DNA from: Anabaena sp. UHCC 0187 | GTDB taxonomy: Bacteria; Cyanobacteriota; Cyanobacteriia; Cyanobacteriales; Nostocaceae | Direction of reading: 5' to 3' | DNA: 64,000 nt | Assembly (NCBI RefSeq): GCF_009712035.1 | Contig: NZ_VILB01000011.1 | Location: 229,735-293,734, forward strand | Part shown: positions 47,889-56,303 of the stretch, in pieces | Layout of the letters: the number at the start of each line of letters is the position of its first letter | How positions within the stretch are numbered: the stretch's first letter is position 1 | Position numbers and translations under genes: made by a program | The notes under the pieces: model-generated | What the model was told of the DNA's origin: nothing | Seen by the model: the letters and a program-made list of their open reading frames with translations, nothing else | Databases searched by the model: none

Positions 47889-47910
47889 ATATTCTTAAAT
47901 TTAATACTTA

Positions 47911-47941
47911 GATCCCCGATTTTTCCAACAGGTCGGGGATC
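47911..47941. repeat. GATCCCCGA palindrome, copy 4
   Basis: Arms GATCCCCGA and TCGGGGATC are perfect and enclose a TTTTTCCAACAGG-like loop. It lies 22 bases after the nitrogenase-associated gene and may terminate it. Confidence 0.82.
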
Positions 47942-48172
47942 TTCAAATATACATAGATCAACCTCTAAGTACAAGCTAAATAAAAATTCTGGGAAATTCT
48001 TGAAAAAGGAATATGCAAAATATCCCCAAGAATTACAAAGAAATGACATGACTAATGGAAACGATAGCTGATTTTCTGATAAAGTAAAGAAGTGTAAAGA
48101 AGTATCACTTTTACGTTACGCTTTGCAAAGCACTTGTTACATTCTCCCGTTGATAATAGTATAAAAACGTTC

Positions 48173-48979
48173 ATGCACCTGTGTTTTTGGCGACGAATTT
48201 TAGTATCAATTGCCGTATTTTGCTTTATTGGCTCAATTTGGGCAATTAATTCCCCATCTGCCCTAGCTTATGAAAATCCCGATTTACTACCCAGCTTTAT
48301 AACACCAGTAGTAGATTTAGCAAAAACTCTCCCTGACCCCCAGGAAGAAAAACTAGTTAAAGAACTAGAACAATTTGAAACTGATACTGGTTGGAAATTG
48401 CGCGTTCTAACTCAGTACGACCGCACCCCAGGGAGAGCAGTAATTAAATATTGGGGTTTAGACGATAAAAGTATTCTCTTAGTAGCAGATGCTCGTGGTG
48501 GTAACATCCTCAGCTTCAGCGTCGGTGATGCGGTTTATGAATTCTTACCTCGCACCTTCTGGATTGAACTACAAACCCGCTTTGGTAACTTATACTTTGT
48601 CCGCGAAGAAGGAGAAGATCAAGCCATTCTCCAGGCTCTAGATTCAGTCAAAGGTTGCTTACTTAAAGGTGGTTGTAACGTAGTTCCTGGACTCCCTAGA
48701 GAACAATGGATACTCACCCTTGTTACCTCCGCTGTCGGTGGGATTATTTGTGGTTTTGCCGCTCAACCCCGCAACGACAAACAAATAGTTGCTTGGCAAT
48801 GGGCATTAATTTTCTCACCTTTATGGGGAATCTTATTTATTGCTTTTGGTATTGCTCCAGTTATTACCCGCACAAGCGATTGGTTGCCTCTAGTTCGCAA
48901 TATTTCCGCCTTTGCAATTGGTGCTTTAGTTGCTTATTTATCCCCCGCTTTTAGTCGTCCTTCCAGTACCGAGCCTTAG
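48173..48979 (+). CDS. TPM domain membrane protein
   Basis: A 268-residue protein with an N-terminal signal or anchor (ILVSIAVFCFIGSIWAI) and ALAYENPDLLP after it, then a TPM (TLP18.3/Psb32/MOLO-1) domain: TPVVDLAKTLPDPQEEKLVK, TGWKLRVLTQYDRTPGRAV, ILLVADARGGNILSFSVGD. Two or three C-terminal membrane helices follow. Relatives in thylakoids take part in photosystem II repair; a thylakoid or plasma membrane place is likely. ATG 48173 was preferred to TTG 48134 because the signal peptide then starts normally. Confidence 0.85.
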   Translation: MHLCFWRRILVSIAVFCFIGSIWAINSPSALAYENPDLLPSFITPVVDLAKTLPDPQEEKLVKELEQFETDTGWKLRVLTQYDRTPGRAVIKYWGLDDKSILLVADARGGNILSFSVGDAVYEFLPRTFWIELQTRFGNLYFVREEGEDQAILQALDSVKGCLLKGGCNVVPGLPREQWILTLVTSAVGGIICGFAAQPRNDKQIVAWQWALIFSPLWGILFIAFGIAPVITRTSDWLPLVRNISAFAIGALVAYLSPAFSRPSSTEP

Positions 48980-49218
48980 GTGCTAAGTCAAGAAAAAGGG
49001 TTTAGGGGTCATAGGTGCAGGGTTCTGTCCAGGACATAAGCCAGACAAACTTTCCCAAAAAAGCCACATTGTTTGGTTATTTGAGAAATAATTACCTTTT
49101 CCCCGTTCCCTTTAACAAGACTTTTTGACTTCCAACCTCTTTAACTATACTGACATTCTTAACACTGGCTGAAACTGATGATAAGCTGAAAACTAATATA
49201 TTAAGAAGTTAAATAGCA

Positions 49219-49848
49219 ATGGAATGGCACGTGACTGATGCTCAAAGTTTGGCAATTATTGATAGTGAAATTGGTGATCATGTTTTTTCACCAGCAGAGT
49301 ATGAAATCGTTCGGCGTGTAGTTTATGCCACCTCTGATTTTGAGTATCAATCCTTAATCCGGTTTTCAGAACAGGCTTTACAAGCTGGAGCCGCCGCCCT
49401 AGCCTCACGCACCACCATTGTCGTAGATGTGCCAATGGTGCAAGTAGGTATAGCCTATGATATTCAAAATACATTTGCCAATCCAGTGTATTGCAGTATG
49501 GAAGCACTAACACGACCCCAAAAAGAAAAAACTCGCGCTGCTTGGGGTATTGAAACCCTTGCTAGGCGTTATCCAGAGGGAATATTTGTAGTTGGTCAAG
49601 CACAAACAGCATTAACTGCACTGGTTGACTTAATTGAAGCTGAAGAAATTAGACCCGCTTTAATAATTGCTACCCCCGCAGGTTTTATCAATTTAGAAAC
49701 TGCAAAAGAACGATTACAAGAATCCCTTGTTCCTCATATCACTATTGAAGGTCGCAAGGGTAACGCAGTCGTAGCTGCCGCTATTGTTGATGGCTTAGTA
49801 GACTTGGCTTGGCAAGCCTATGGACAAGATAGAAATGGCGGGGGATGA
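49219..49848 (+). CDS. cobH: Precorrin-8X methylmutase
   Basis: Moves a methyl group from C-11 to C-12 to form hydrogenobyrinic/cobyrinic acid in corrin (B12-type) synthesis. The 209-residue sequence has the family pattern: EYEIVRRVVYATSDFEY, GAAALASRTTIVVDVPMV, GIFVVGQAQTALTALVDL and PALIIATPAGFINLETAKE, with the final GRKGNAVVAAAIVDGL. It may also be named cbiC. No other cobalamin gene is nearby. Length is normal. Confidence 0.93.
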   Translation: MEWHVTDAQSLAIIDSEIGDHVFSPAEYEIVRRVVYATSDFEYQSLIRFSEQALQAGAAALASRTTIVVDVPMVQVGIAYDIQNTFANPVYCSMEALTRPQKEKTRAAWGIETLARRYPEGIFVVGQAQTALTALVDLIEAEEIRPALIIATPAGFINLETAKERLQESLVPHITIEGRKGNAVVAAAIVDGLVDLAWQAYGQDRNGGG

Positions 49849-49890
49849 GGCAGGGTGCAGGAGGGGGCAGGGAGCAGGGGCAGATTTTTA

Positions 49891-49927
49891 CCAATTACCA
49901 ATCACCAATCACCAATCACCAATTACC
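49891..49927. repeat. CCAATCA heptamer repeat
   Basis: Five tandem 7-bp units (CCAATTA/CCAATCA). The last unit supplies the stop codon of the overlapping minus-strand gene (49923-49925). A G-rich degenerate tract (GGGCAGGGAGCAGGGG) precedes it. Confidence 0.85.
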
Positions 49928-50609
49928 TATCCCTCTCTCTTCCTGAACGGCGACGGGGTCTTCTTTCCTGGTCTGGACGTAAACGCATACTAACTTCATT
50001 AAAGAAGTCTTTGCGAACATAGGGATAATCACTTACCCACAAGTCACGACTGGGAATGTATATATCGCTGAATTCTTCAATGGTGCTTAAATCAGGGCGG
50101 TTTGACATTACTACCATTTCGGCTATTTGACCGCGAGTAATGACTTTGTGGGCAGTCCGTAGTGGGGCTTCAAACTCCACACTAAATCCTGTGTCGTCCC
50201 CTATTTCTAAGTTAATCCGCTTTTCGCGGTTTTCGATGATGACTAACTCACCTTTACTGTTGACGGTTTCCTGTTTGCCCATTAACTTATCTGTGATCCA
50301 CCAATCTAGCACTCGTCCCCGGAAAAAGCCACTGTATTTGTAACGGCGGCATTTTCCATTGCGGATACTTGCTTGGAATATGGGATACCAAAGCCAAAAA
50401 AACGCACCAAATACTCCAAAAAAGAAGATGAACCCAAATTCCAATCTAAACAAGAATTGGATTAGCAGTAGTATAGCTAAGGTAACTACGGAAATTAGTA
50501 TCCGCTGCAAAAAACTGCTTAACTTCCCCCAATAATATTTATATTGTGGCCCAGAGGCAATCAGGGGGATGATTTGTTCAAATTTTTGGCGAGTTAGAGG
50601 AACGAGCAT
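49923..50609 (-). CDS. Cyanobacterial membrane protein of unknown function
   Basis: A 228-residue protein from ATG 50609 (MLVPLTRQKFEQIIPLI); a longer frame to 50777 has an N-terminus without family character. Two membrane helices (ILISVVTLAILLLIQFLF and FGFIFFFGVFGAFFWLWYP) are followed by a soluble region with FFRGRVLDWWIT, GDDTGFSVEFEAPL and SRDLWVSDYPYVRKDFF and a basic tail. I regard it as a conserved cyanobacterial protein, but I cannot name a function. The stop codon lies in a heptamer repeat. Confidence 0.7.
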   Translation of the reverse strand: MLVPLTRQKFEQIIPLIASGPQYKYYWGKLSSFLQRILISVVTLAILLLIQFLFRLEFGFIFFFGVFGAFFWLWYPIFQASIRNGKCRRYKYSGFFRGRVLDWWITDKLMGKQETVNSKGELVIIENREKRINLEIGDDTGFSVEFEAPLRTAHKVITRGQIAEMVVMSNRPDLSTIEEFSDIYIPSRDLWVSDYPYVRKDFFNEVSMRLRPDQERRPRRRSGRERDR

Positions 50610-50781
50610 ATTTTTGGCTTTTGGCTTTGAGATGGAAAAATGGCAATTTTCAAGGTAAGGATTCAGGATAGAGAATATGGAAGTCAAGATAATAATCGCT
50701 TTTCGAGTCAACTTTGATGAGGTTGAGAATGATTTTGAGAAAATCTCACTTCTCTCTATTCCTAATTCCATCAGCATTCTT

Positions 50782-50818
<37 letters not shown>

Positions 50819-50823
50819 TGCTT

Positions 50824-51660
50824 TTAAAGTATTTTTTCTAATCCATATACTAATGACTTTAGCTGATTAACTTTGCGGATGGCTAATAATACTCCTGGCA
50901 TATAACAGGCGCGATCGCTGGTATCATGACGTAAGGTGTAAATTTGCCCGGCTGCACCAAAAATCACTTCTTGGTGGGCAATCAGTCCTGGTAAGCGGAT
51001 ACTATGAATTCTAATCCCTTCATCTGCTAAACTGCCTCTAGCTCCAGCTATTTTCTCCGTTTCTTCCACAATAGCAGTGTTAAAGGTTTTACCCAGTTCA
51101 CCTAATAATTGAGCAGTTTGAATGGCTGTACCGCTAGGAGCATCAGCTTTTTGGTTATGATGAAGTTCGATAATTTCTACATGATCAAAATACTGGGAAG
51201 CTCTGACAGCGGCTTCTTGCAGTAGTACCATACCAATGGAAAAGTTAGGAATAACCAAACAACCGGTACTGGCTTTTTCGGCAAAATCAGCTAATTCTTC
51301 GAGTTGTGCGGGGCTTAAACCTGTAGTTCCCACAACTGGACGAATTCCATAGGCGATCGCACTGCGAATATTGTTATACACTGCATCAGGATGGGTAAAA
51401 TCAACTAATACCCCCGGTTGCATCTGTCTTTCCCCAGCCACATACCCCAACATGGGTTCTAGTTGATTGGTAATCGGTACTTCTAAGGGTTCACTTAAAC
51501 CCGCTAGTTCCCCAGCGTCTTTACCTTGATGTTCGGGAGTTGTGTCAATTGCACCCATTAAAGTCAAATCAGATGCTGCGGCTACTGCTTTAATTACCTC
51601 ACGTCCCATTTTACCAGCAGCACCGTTGACAATAACCGGAATAGAAGCTTGATTGCTCAT
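50824..51660 (-). CDS. dapB: 4-hydroxy-tetrahydrodipicolinate reductase
   Basis: NAD(P)H-dependent step of lysine and meso-diaminopimelate synthesis, so also cell-wall supply. The 278-residue protein has the nucleotide-binding [17 protein letters not shown], the substrate region [20 protein letters not shown], the catalytic [15 protein letters not shown] (His-His and Lys) and [18 protein letters not shown]. The family length in cyanobacteria is about 275-280. The ATG is at 51660. The gene ends near a run of GACTCCT heptamers. Confidence 0.96.
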   Translation of the reverse strand: MSNQASIPVIVNGAAGKMGREVIKAVAAASDLTLMGAIDTTPEHQGKDAGELAGLSEPLEVPITNQLEPMLGYVAGERQMQPGVLVDFTHPDAVYNNIRSAIAYGIRPVVGTTGLSPAQLEELADFAEKASTGCLVIPNFSIGMVLLQEAAVRASQYFDHVEIIELHHNQKADAPSGTAIQTAQLLGELGKTFNTAIVEETEKIAGARGSLADEGIRIHSIRLPGLIAHQEVIFGAAGQIYTLRHDTSDRACYMPGVLLAIRKVNQLKSLVYGLEKIL

Positions 51661-51885
51661 AGATTTAACAATTATTTTTAATTCAACACAGAAATTGTCT
51701 CACAAATGCAAGTCTTATAAAATTGATTTGTTTTGGACTACGCAACCATCAATAGTAATTGATCTTGTCAAAAAAGTTAAGTGGCAATATAATTAAATTA
51801 TTATAGTATCATAGCTGCCATATTGTTTATATATCTAAAGTTAAATTTGCAGTAACTTGACAATTTAGACTCAGGAGTTAAAACC

Positions 51886-52290
51886 GTGGATATACTCATT
51901 GAATCTACCAAGGATTTTGAAAAAGATTTAGAACAATTTAATGATACAGAAAAGTTTAAACTTATTAAAGAGATGAATCGGTATTTTGCAACTTTATCTC
52001 AGGATAAGATGTTGTTTTATCAAAGTAGCGAACAACTCAGAAATATCAAACTCAATCATTCCTATGATTCTACTATATATGCTTTAAAAATTAATGATAA
52101 TCAAAGAGTTATCTTAACCATTGACGATGATCCAATCTTTGATTGTACCGTGATTACATTATTTAGATTAGTTAAATTAGCAGATGCCGAAAAAGCATAT
52201 AACGCAGTAGCTGAGTTAATTTATCAAGATTTTACAGTGGAAGAAAATCAAGAATTAGAAGCTGTTCTTCTGGGAAATGGCACAAATTAA
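51886..52290 (+). CDS. RelE/ParE-like protein, first of an overlapping pair
   Basis: A 134-residue protein from GTG 51886, preceded by AGGAG about eight bases upstream. The pattern FEKDLEQFN...KLIKEMNRYFATL, then IYALKINDNQRVILTIDDDP and ITLFRLVKLADAEKAY recalls the RelE/ParE fold of ribosome-dependent toxins, but I cannot confirm catalytic residues. It overlaps the next gene by 14 bases, as is common in toxin-antitoxin operons. An acidic C-terminal extension (VEENQELEAVL) might interact with a partner. The call is tentative. Confidence 0.5.
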   Translation: MDILIESTKDFEKDLEQFNDTEKFKLIKEMNRYFATLSQDKMLFYQSSEQLRNIKLNHSYDSTIYALKINDNQRVILTIDDDPIFDCTVITLFRLVKLADAEKAYNAVAELIYQDFTVEENQELEAVLLGNGTN

Positions 52291-52609
52291 ACCTCTATTA
52301 GATGAGTATGGTGTGATTTATGAAGCCATGAAAATTCTTCCAGAAGATTTGAAAATTGATTTTCTCCAAGCTTTAGCAGAATTAGAAGACAATGAATGTC
52401 ACCGAACCAGAAATTTCCCGAAAACTAGATTGCATAAAGTTACAGGAATCAAACAAGCTATTTATCGGGCTGACATTGATAAAATATCTGGTTGGCGGAT
52501 TCATTTACAGTATATTGAAGGTAGAATCCATTTAAAAGATATTATTGGTGGTCAAGACCATGATAATGTTATTGAAGTAATTAAATCTAAAAAAGATAGA
52601 TATGATTAA
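52277..52609 (+). CDS. RelE-like protein, second of an overlapping pair
   Basis: A 110-residue protein. The C-terminal half reads LHKVTGIKQAIYRADIDKIS, then GWRIHLQYIEGRIHLKDIIG and DHDNVIEVIKSKKDRY, resembling RelE/HigB toxins (basic strand, YR.DI, W-R, final helix with Lys and Arg). The N-terminal 40 residues are helical and acidic. Its ATG lies in the 3' end of the preceding gene with a shifted frame, so the two are translationally coupled. No classical antitoxin (AbrB, XRE or Phd type) is seen beside them, which is unusual. Confidence 0.5.
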   Translation: MAQIKPLLDEYGVIYEAMKILPEDLKIDFLQALAELEDNECHRTRNFPKTRLHKVTGIKQAIYRADIDKISGWRIHLQYIEGRIHLKDIIGGQDHDNVIEVIKSKKDRYD

Positions 52610-52641
52610 AATTACAGAAGCCTTTAATTTTTTATTTTTAT

Positions 52642-52843
52642 TTATGTCAACTTATAAATTTCTCCCCTATTAATTAAAACTTTTCCTGTTAATAAATCCT
52701 TCGCAGTTGCTAATAAAATCCGTCGAGAATCAACCTCGAACAACACCGATATTCTATCCATTCCCGCTTCACCTAGTGGGTTAAGTTTTGCTACACAAAC
52801 CTGTTGATTTTGATCGATATTCAACCTTTTGATATTCAGCCAT
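52642..52843 (-). pseudogene. Deletion scar: DUF2997 start joined to Hsp70-family C-terminus
   Basis: The ATG at 52843, with AAGGAA eight bases before it, encodes MAEYQKVEYR, the typical start of DUF2997 proteins, then leaves frame and stops after 20 codons. In another frame the sequence from about 52820 to 52642 encodes NPLGEAGMDRISVLFEVDSR, then ILLATAKDLLTGKVL and ends EIYKLT; this is the C-terminus of cyanobacterial Hsp70-family proteins. DUF2997 and Hsp70-family genes commonly follow ycf46-ycf35. The simplest reading is one deletion removing most of both. Confidence 0.65.
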
Positions 52844-52882
52844 AATGATTGTTCCTTTTTAATAATGTTAATAAATCAGAAA

Positions 52883-53257
52883 TTAAACCCATCTACCAAC
52901 CACAACCCGCACCGTACCATCTGCTAAAACTTTCTCTTCCTCCACATTAAAACCCTCAGTTTGAATAGTTTCCATCAAAGTTTTATGGGCGTATTTTTGA
53001 CTAATATTATTAATAAACTCCTGCTGATTAATTTTCGCACCCCAAAAATCAGCCACTAACTCATAACTTTCTCCATTTTTACGAAAACCTAAATCATAAC
53101 CATTAGATTGCTTAATCACATATTCAGCATTAGTTTTATCACCCATATAACCCCGAACCTGAGTATTTTGTTCAACCTGATAACCCAACTCCTTTAATAC
53201 TTGAAGCAGCACTTCACCCTGCTTAATTTGCACCTTAATAGTTGTAAAATGAGACAT
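52883..53257 (-). CDS. ycf35: DUF1257 protein, Ycf35 homologue
   Basis: A 124-residue protein of the DUF1257/Ycf35 family, known from red algal plastids and cyanobacteria. Features: MSHFTTIKVQIKQGEVLLQV start, LKELGYQVEQNTQVRGYMGD, NGYDLGFRKNGESYELVADF, the QKYAHKTLMETIQTEGFNVE segment and a C-terminus of VRVVVGRW. GGAG precedes the ATG. It lies downstream of ycf46 on the same strand. Function unknown; association with the AAA protein Ycf46 is recurrent. Confidence 0.88.
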   Translation of the reverse strand: MSHFTTIKVQIKQGEVLLQVLKELGYQVEQNTQVRGYMGDKTNAEYVIKQSNGYDLGFRKNGESYELVADFWGAKINQQEFINNISQKYAHKTLMETIQTEGFNVEEEKVLADGTVRVVVGRWV

Positions 53258-53297
53258 AAAAAATCAACTCCTTATGTATTTTTGACCCCTCTCCAAA

Positions 53298-53402
53298 CCT
53301 CTCCCCTAAGAGGAGAGAGGCTTATGAAATTCACGTTATCTTACTCAGCTAAACTCCAAAACCTCTTCCCTCTGCGTCCTCTGCGTCTCTGCGGTTCGTT
53401 TT
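53298..53402. repeat. CCTCTCC hairpin and CTCTGCGTC repeat
   Basis: CCTCTCCCCT and AGGAGAGAGG form a hairpin at 53298-53320, in the gap between ycf46 and ycf35. Towards the ycf46 stop codon lies CTCTGCGTCCTCTGCGTCTC, a GC-richer sequence of a kind widely dispersed in cyanobacterial genomes. Confidence 0.65.
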
Positions 53403-53405
53403 AAA

Positions 53406-54995
53406 TTAATCCACCTCCAAAGGACTTAAACCTTGCTGCTGAGAATAAACTTTTAACTCCTCAATTAACAGTGTATCAATAGAAGCCGTTCTTGCGCCAG
53501 CTTCCGCAGCCCAGCGTTTTAAACTGGTAATTTGTTCCTTAGCAATAGCCGCTAAAGGAACTGTTTCCGATACCGCAGCTAAAATATCTTCTGTGTTAAA
53601 ATCCCGCCTATTACCATCTATTAAACTACCAAAAGCGCGGTGCATTCCATCAATAATTACTTGTTGAATTTCTGCACCGCTAAAGTTTTCGCTATTTTTG
53701 GCAAGTCTTTGTAAATCAAAATCTCGCAGTCGGGAAGGGCGAACTTTTTGAATGTGAACTTTAAAAATATCATGGCGTTCTTTTTCTGTGGGTAAATTTA
53801 AAAAGAATATTTCATCAAATCGCCCTTTTCTTAATAACTCGGCTGGTAATATTTGCACATTATTAGCAGTAGCCACCATAAACACCGGACTGGTTTTTTC
53901 TTGCATCCAGGTAATGAGTGTACCAAATACCCGGCGCGATGTTCCAGAGTCACCATCTACACCACTATTAATATTACCAAATGCTTTATCTATTTCATCC
54001 ATCCATAATACACAGGGTGATATTGCTTCTGCTAATTGAATCATTTGGCGAATGCGATTTTCACTTTCTCCGACTATTCCCCCAAATAATCTCCCCACGT
54101 CTAAACGTAACAATGGTAAACGCCATTCATGGGCGATAGTTTTGGCTGATAATGATTTTCCTGTTCCTTGGATTCCTACTAATAAAACGCCTTTGGGGTT
54201 GGGTATTCCATAACGTCGTGCTTCTTCGGTAAAAGCATCTTGACGCATTCTTACCCACTGTTTGAGATTTTCCAAACCACCGACGTTTTTTAATGATTCA
54301 TTGGCGGTGTAAAATTCTAAGATTCCGGTTTGGCGAACTGCTTGTTTTTTCTCTTCTAATACTCTATCAATATCTGTTTCATTTACTTGTCCTTTTGCTG
54401 CTAAAGCTGCGGCTAAAACTCTTCTAATTCTGGCGCGACTTAATCCTTGACAGGCTTTGATTAATTGTTCTTTTCCTAGTCCATTTAAGTTAAGTTTTTC
54501 GGGGACTATTAATTGCTGAATTAAATAATCTATTTCTTGGATGTTGGGTAAGGGAAAATCAATAACTGTAATTTCTTCTTGTAGTTCTGGGGGAATGGTT
54601 AAAGTATGACTGGTGAGGATGAGGGTTTGGCGTGTGCATTTGAGTTGACGGGTGAGGTTTTTGATAGCCCGAATTACGGGAGCATTTTTTTCTGTTTCGG
54701 GGTTTTTGAGGATAAAATGTATGTCTCGCAATACAAATATTGTGGTTGTATTTTCTGGGGTTTTGGTAATTCTTGATAATGCACCCATGACTGAACCTTT
54801 ATCAGTTCCGTTGTCATCCCAACCGGTGACGATATCCCATAATAATAGTTGTCGTGGTGTCTGGGATATTTGGGTGAGTTGTTGGAGGACTTGTTCTATT
54901 GGTTCTTCTTCGACTCCGACTATATATAGTAGGGGATAGCGGGCGCGAAGCATGAGGTCTATTTGTTGGAGTAGTTGTTGATGGGGGTTATTCAT
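53406..54995 (-). CDS. ycf46: AAA ATPase, Ycf46 homologue
   Basis: A 529-residue AAA-family ATPase of the Ycf46 type. The N-terminal 220 residues resemble a degenerate ATPase-like domain (LLYIVGVEEEPIEQVL; TIFVLRDIHFIL). The C-terminal AAA domain has Walker A GIQGTGKS at 274-281, Walker B WMDEIDKAF near 338, the second region of homology FMVATANN and an arginine finger region RKGRFDEIFFL. Cytoplasmic. Ycf46 is linked in cyanobacteria to regulation of photosynthesis and CO2 use; the mechanism is not settled. Its partner ycf35 follows; the Hsp70 partner is eroded. Confidence 0.9.
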   Translation of the reverse strand: MNNPHQQLLQQIDLMLRARYPLLYIVGVEEEPIEQVLQQLTQISQTPRQLLLWDIVTGWDDNGTDKGSVMGALSRITKTPENTTTIFVLRDIHFILKNPETEKNAPVIRAIKNLTRQLKCTRQTLILTSHTLTIPPELQEEITVIDFPLPNIQEIDYLIQQLIVPEKLNLNGLGKEQLIKACQGLSRARIRRVLAAALAAKGQVNETDIDRVLEEKKQAVRQTGILEFYTANESLKNVGGLENLKQWVRMRQDAFTEEARRYGIPNPKGVLLVGIQGTGKSLSAKTIAHEWRLPLLRLDVGRLFGGIVGESENRIRQMIQLAEAISPCVLWMDEIDKAFGNINSGVDGDSGTSRRVFGTLITWMQEKTSPVFMVATANNVQILPAELLRKGRFDEIFFLNLPTEKERHDIFKVHIQKVRPSRLRDFDLQRLAKNSENFSGAEIQQVIIDGMHRAFGSLIDGNRRDFNTEDILAAVSETVPLAAIAKEQITSLKRWAAEAGARTASIDTLLIEELKVYSQQQGLSPLEVD

Positions 54996-55110
54996 TATGT
55001 ATAAATAGGGGGATTAGTTGTTAGTTTATTGGGTTTTTAATTGATAAATCATAATTGTACTTTGTTAAGTAATTCATGACAGAAAATGGCACATAATTAT
55101 TTTAACTGTA

Positions 55111-56217
55111 TTAATCAAAATCACAATTATCATCCTCTAATTGATCATAATATTCTGATATTTCTGAGGAATATTCATGACCATACATAGCTTCCTCTAA
55201 AGGCATATAAAGTTTTTCGCTTATTAATTGAAAGATATTTAATGCAGCGTCTATCATACCTACTGCTTGCTCTGAGGAGACGGGCATAATATCATATCTA
55301 GACTTAGCATTGTTATGGAAGAAAGAATATTTTTGTATCTCTGATTCTATGTTTTCAGGAAAAGGAATAATTTGCCTGTAATCTTGAACTATTTTTAATA
55401 AATTGTGTCCATATTTGTTACGTCTTAAAATTTCTAGTAAGTCTTTAATTTCTTGATCCAGCATTAAATTTTCTGAAATAATACAAGCTTTTAATAGCTT
55501 TTCAATTGCTTGTGAAAGGGGAAAAATTATGAATTGATAATTACTGGTGCTGGTATTTTTTAAAGTAAGAATAGCAAGATTCAAATCCTCAATAGCAAGA
55601 GAAAGAAATTTTATTGTTTCAGCCGCTAAGTAAAAAATATTTTCTTGAAGACCGATAAAATCATTTTCACTTTTTCTTATTTTATCTCGCCAACGAATAA
55701 CAGATTGTAGATTTTCTATAGCTGTCCATTGTATTTTTGCTCTTTTAAATTCCTCTTGTAAAAATTTATATTCTTGTTCTGTTAAATCTTTTATTACAAT
55801 CTCTGGTAAATTTGTACCATTACGAATATTATAATATTCATATCCTGTTATTTTCTGCACACAAATCCAATAAATGTCTCCTTGAATAAAAAATGGTTTT
55901 TCTTGGAAAAAATTGCTGACATTTGTTCTAATTTTATAATTTCTTTCATACCAAATATCAATGTTTAACAACAATAAAATAGTATTTTGATTGAAATTAA
56001 AAGGATCAATATTGATATTCATATTTAAAGCATGGCATATTTCCCTCTTTACAATATCAACTCTGTCAAAAACAGATTTATTTTCACTTGCCAACCTGCG
56101 ATCTATATTAGCTACTACTTGAGCTATTTTAGCATCTATTTCATCTTGGTTCATTTTAAATGCATCCTCAGATATTACGTAAAAACAGCTTTGTTTAGGT
56201 AATTTTAATCTAGCCAT
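55111..56217 (-). CDS. HEPN-like domain protein
   Basis: A 368-residue protein starting at ATG 56217 (MARLKLPKQSCFYVIS); a TTG further upstream is less likely. The N-terminal part (about 1-190) is unfamiliar. The C-terminal part, about 210-350, is helical and resembles HEPN domains: FPLSQAIEKLLKACIISENL, YGHNLLKIVQDYRQIIPFP, NAKSRYDIMPVSSEQAVGMI and AALNIFQLI. HEPN proteins are often RNases or nucleotide-binding partners in defence and toxin systems; a canonical RX4-6H is not obvious here. It ends very acidic (DQLEDDNCDFD). No MNT partner is adjacent. Confidence 0.55.
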   Translation of the reverse strand: MARLKLPKQSCFYVISEDAFKMNQDEIDAKIAQVVANIDRRLASENKSVFDRVDIVKREICHALNMNINIDPFNFNQNTILLLLNIDIWYERNYKIRTNVSNFFQEKPFFIQGDIYWICVQKITGYEYYNIRNGTNLPEIVIKDLTEQEYKFLQEEFKRAKIQWTAIENLQSVIRWRDKIRKSENDFIGLQENIFYLAAETIKFLSLAIEDLNLAILTLKNTSTSNYQFIIFPLSQAIEKLLKACIISENLMLDQEIKDLLEILRRNKYGHNLLKIVQDYRQIIPFPENIESEIQKYSFFHNNAKSRYDIMPVSSEQAVGMIDAALNIFQLISEKLYMPLEEAMYGHEYSSEISEYYDQLEDDNCDFD

Positions 56218-56303
56218 TTTCTTAGAAGATAAACTAGAAAATTTAGTTAGGTAAAATGGCAGATGATTAGTTATCAATCTATAAGCCTAAATAACAGACA
56301 TAA

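Noticed and set aside
50610..50777. N-terminal extension of the membrane protein gene (56 codons)
   Set aside because: The extra part has no family character and lies partly in GCCAAAA-type repeats; ATG 50609 gives a normal membrane protein start.
52642..52824. A free-standing 60-residue gene
   Set aside because: It would start at TTG with no ribosome binding site and matches only the C-terminal end of Hsp70-family proteins; treated as a deletion remnant.
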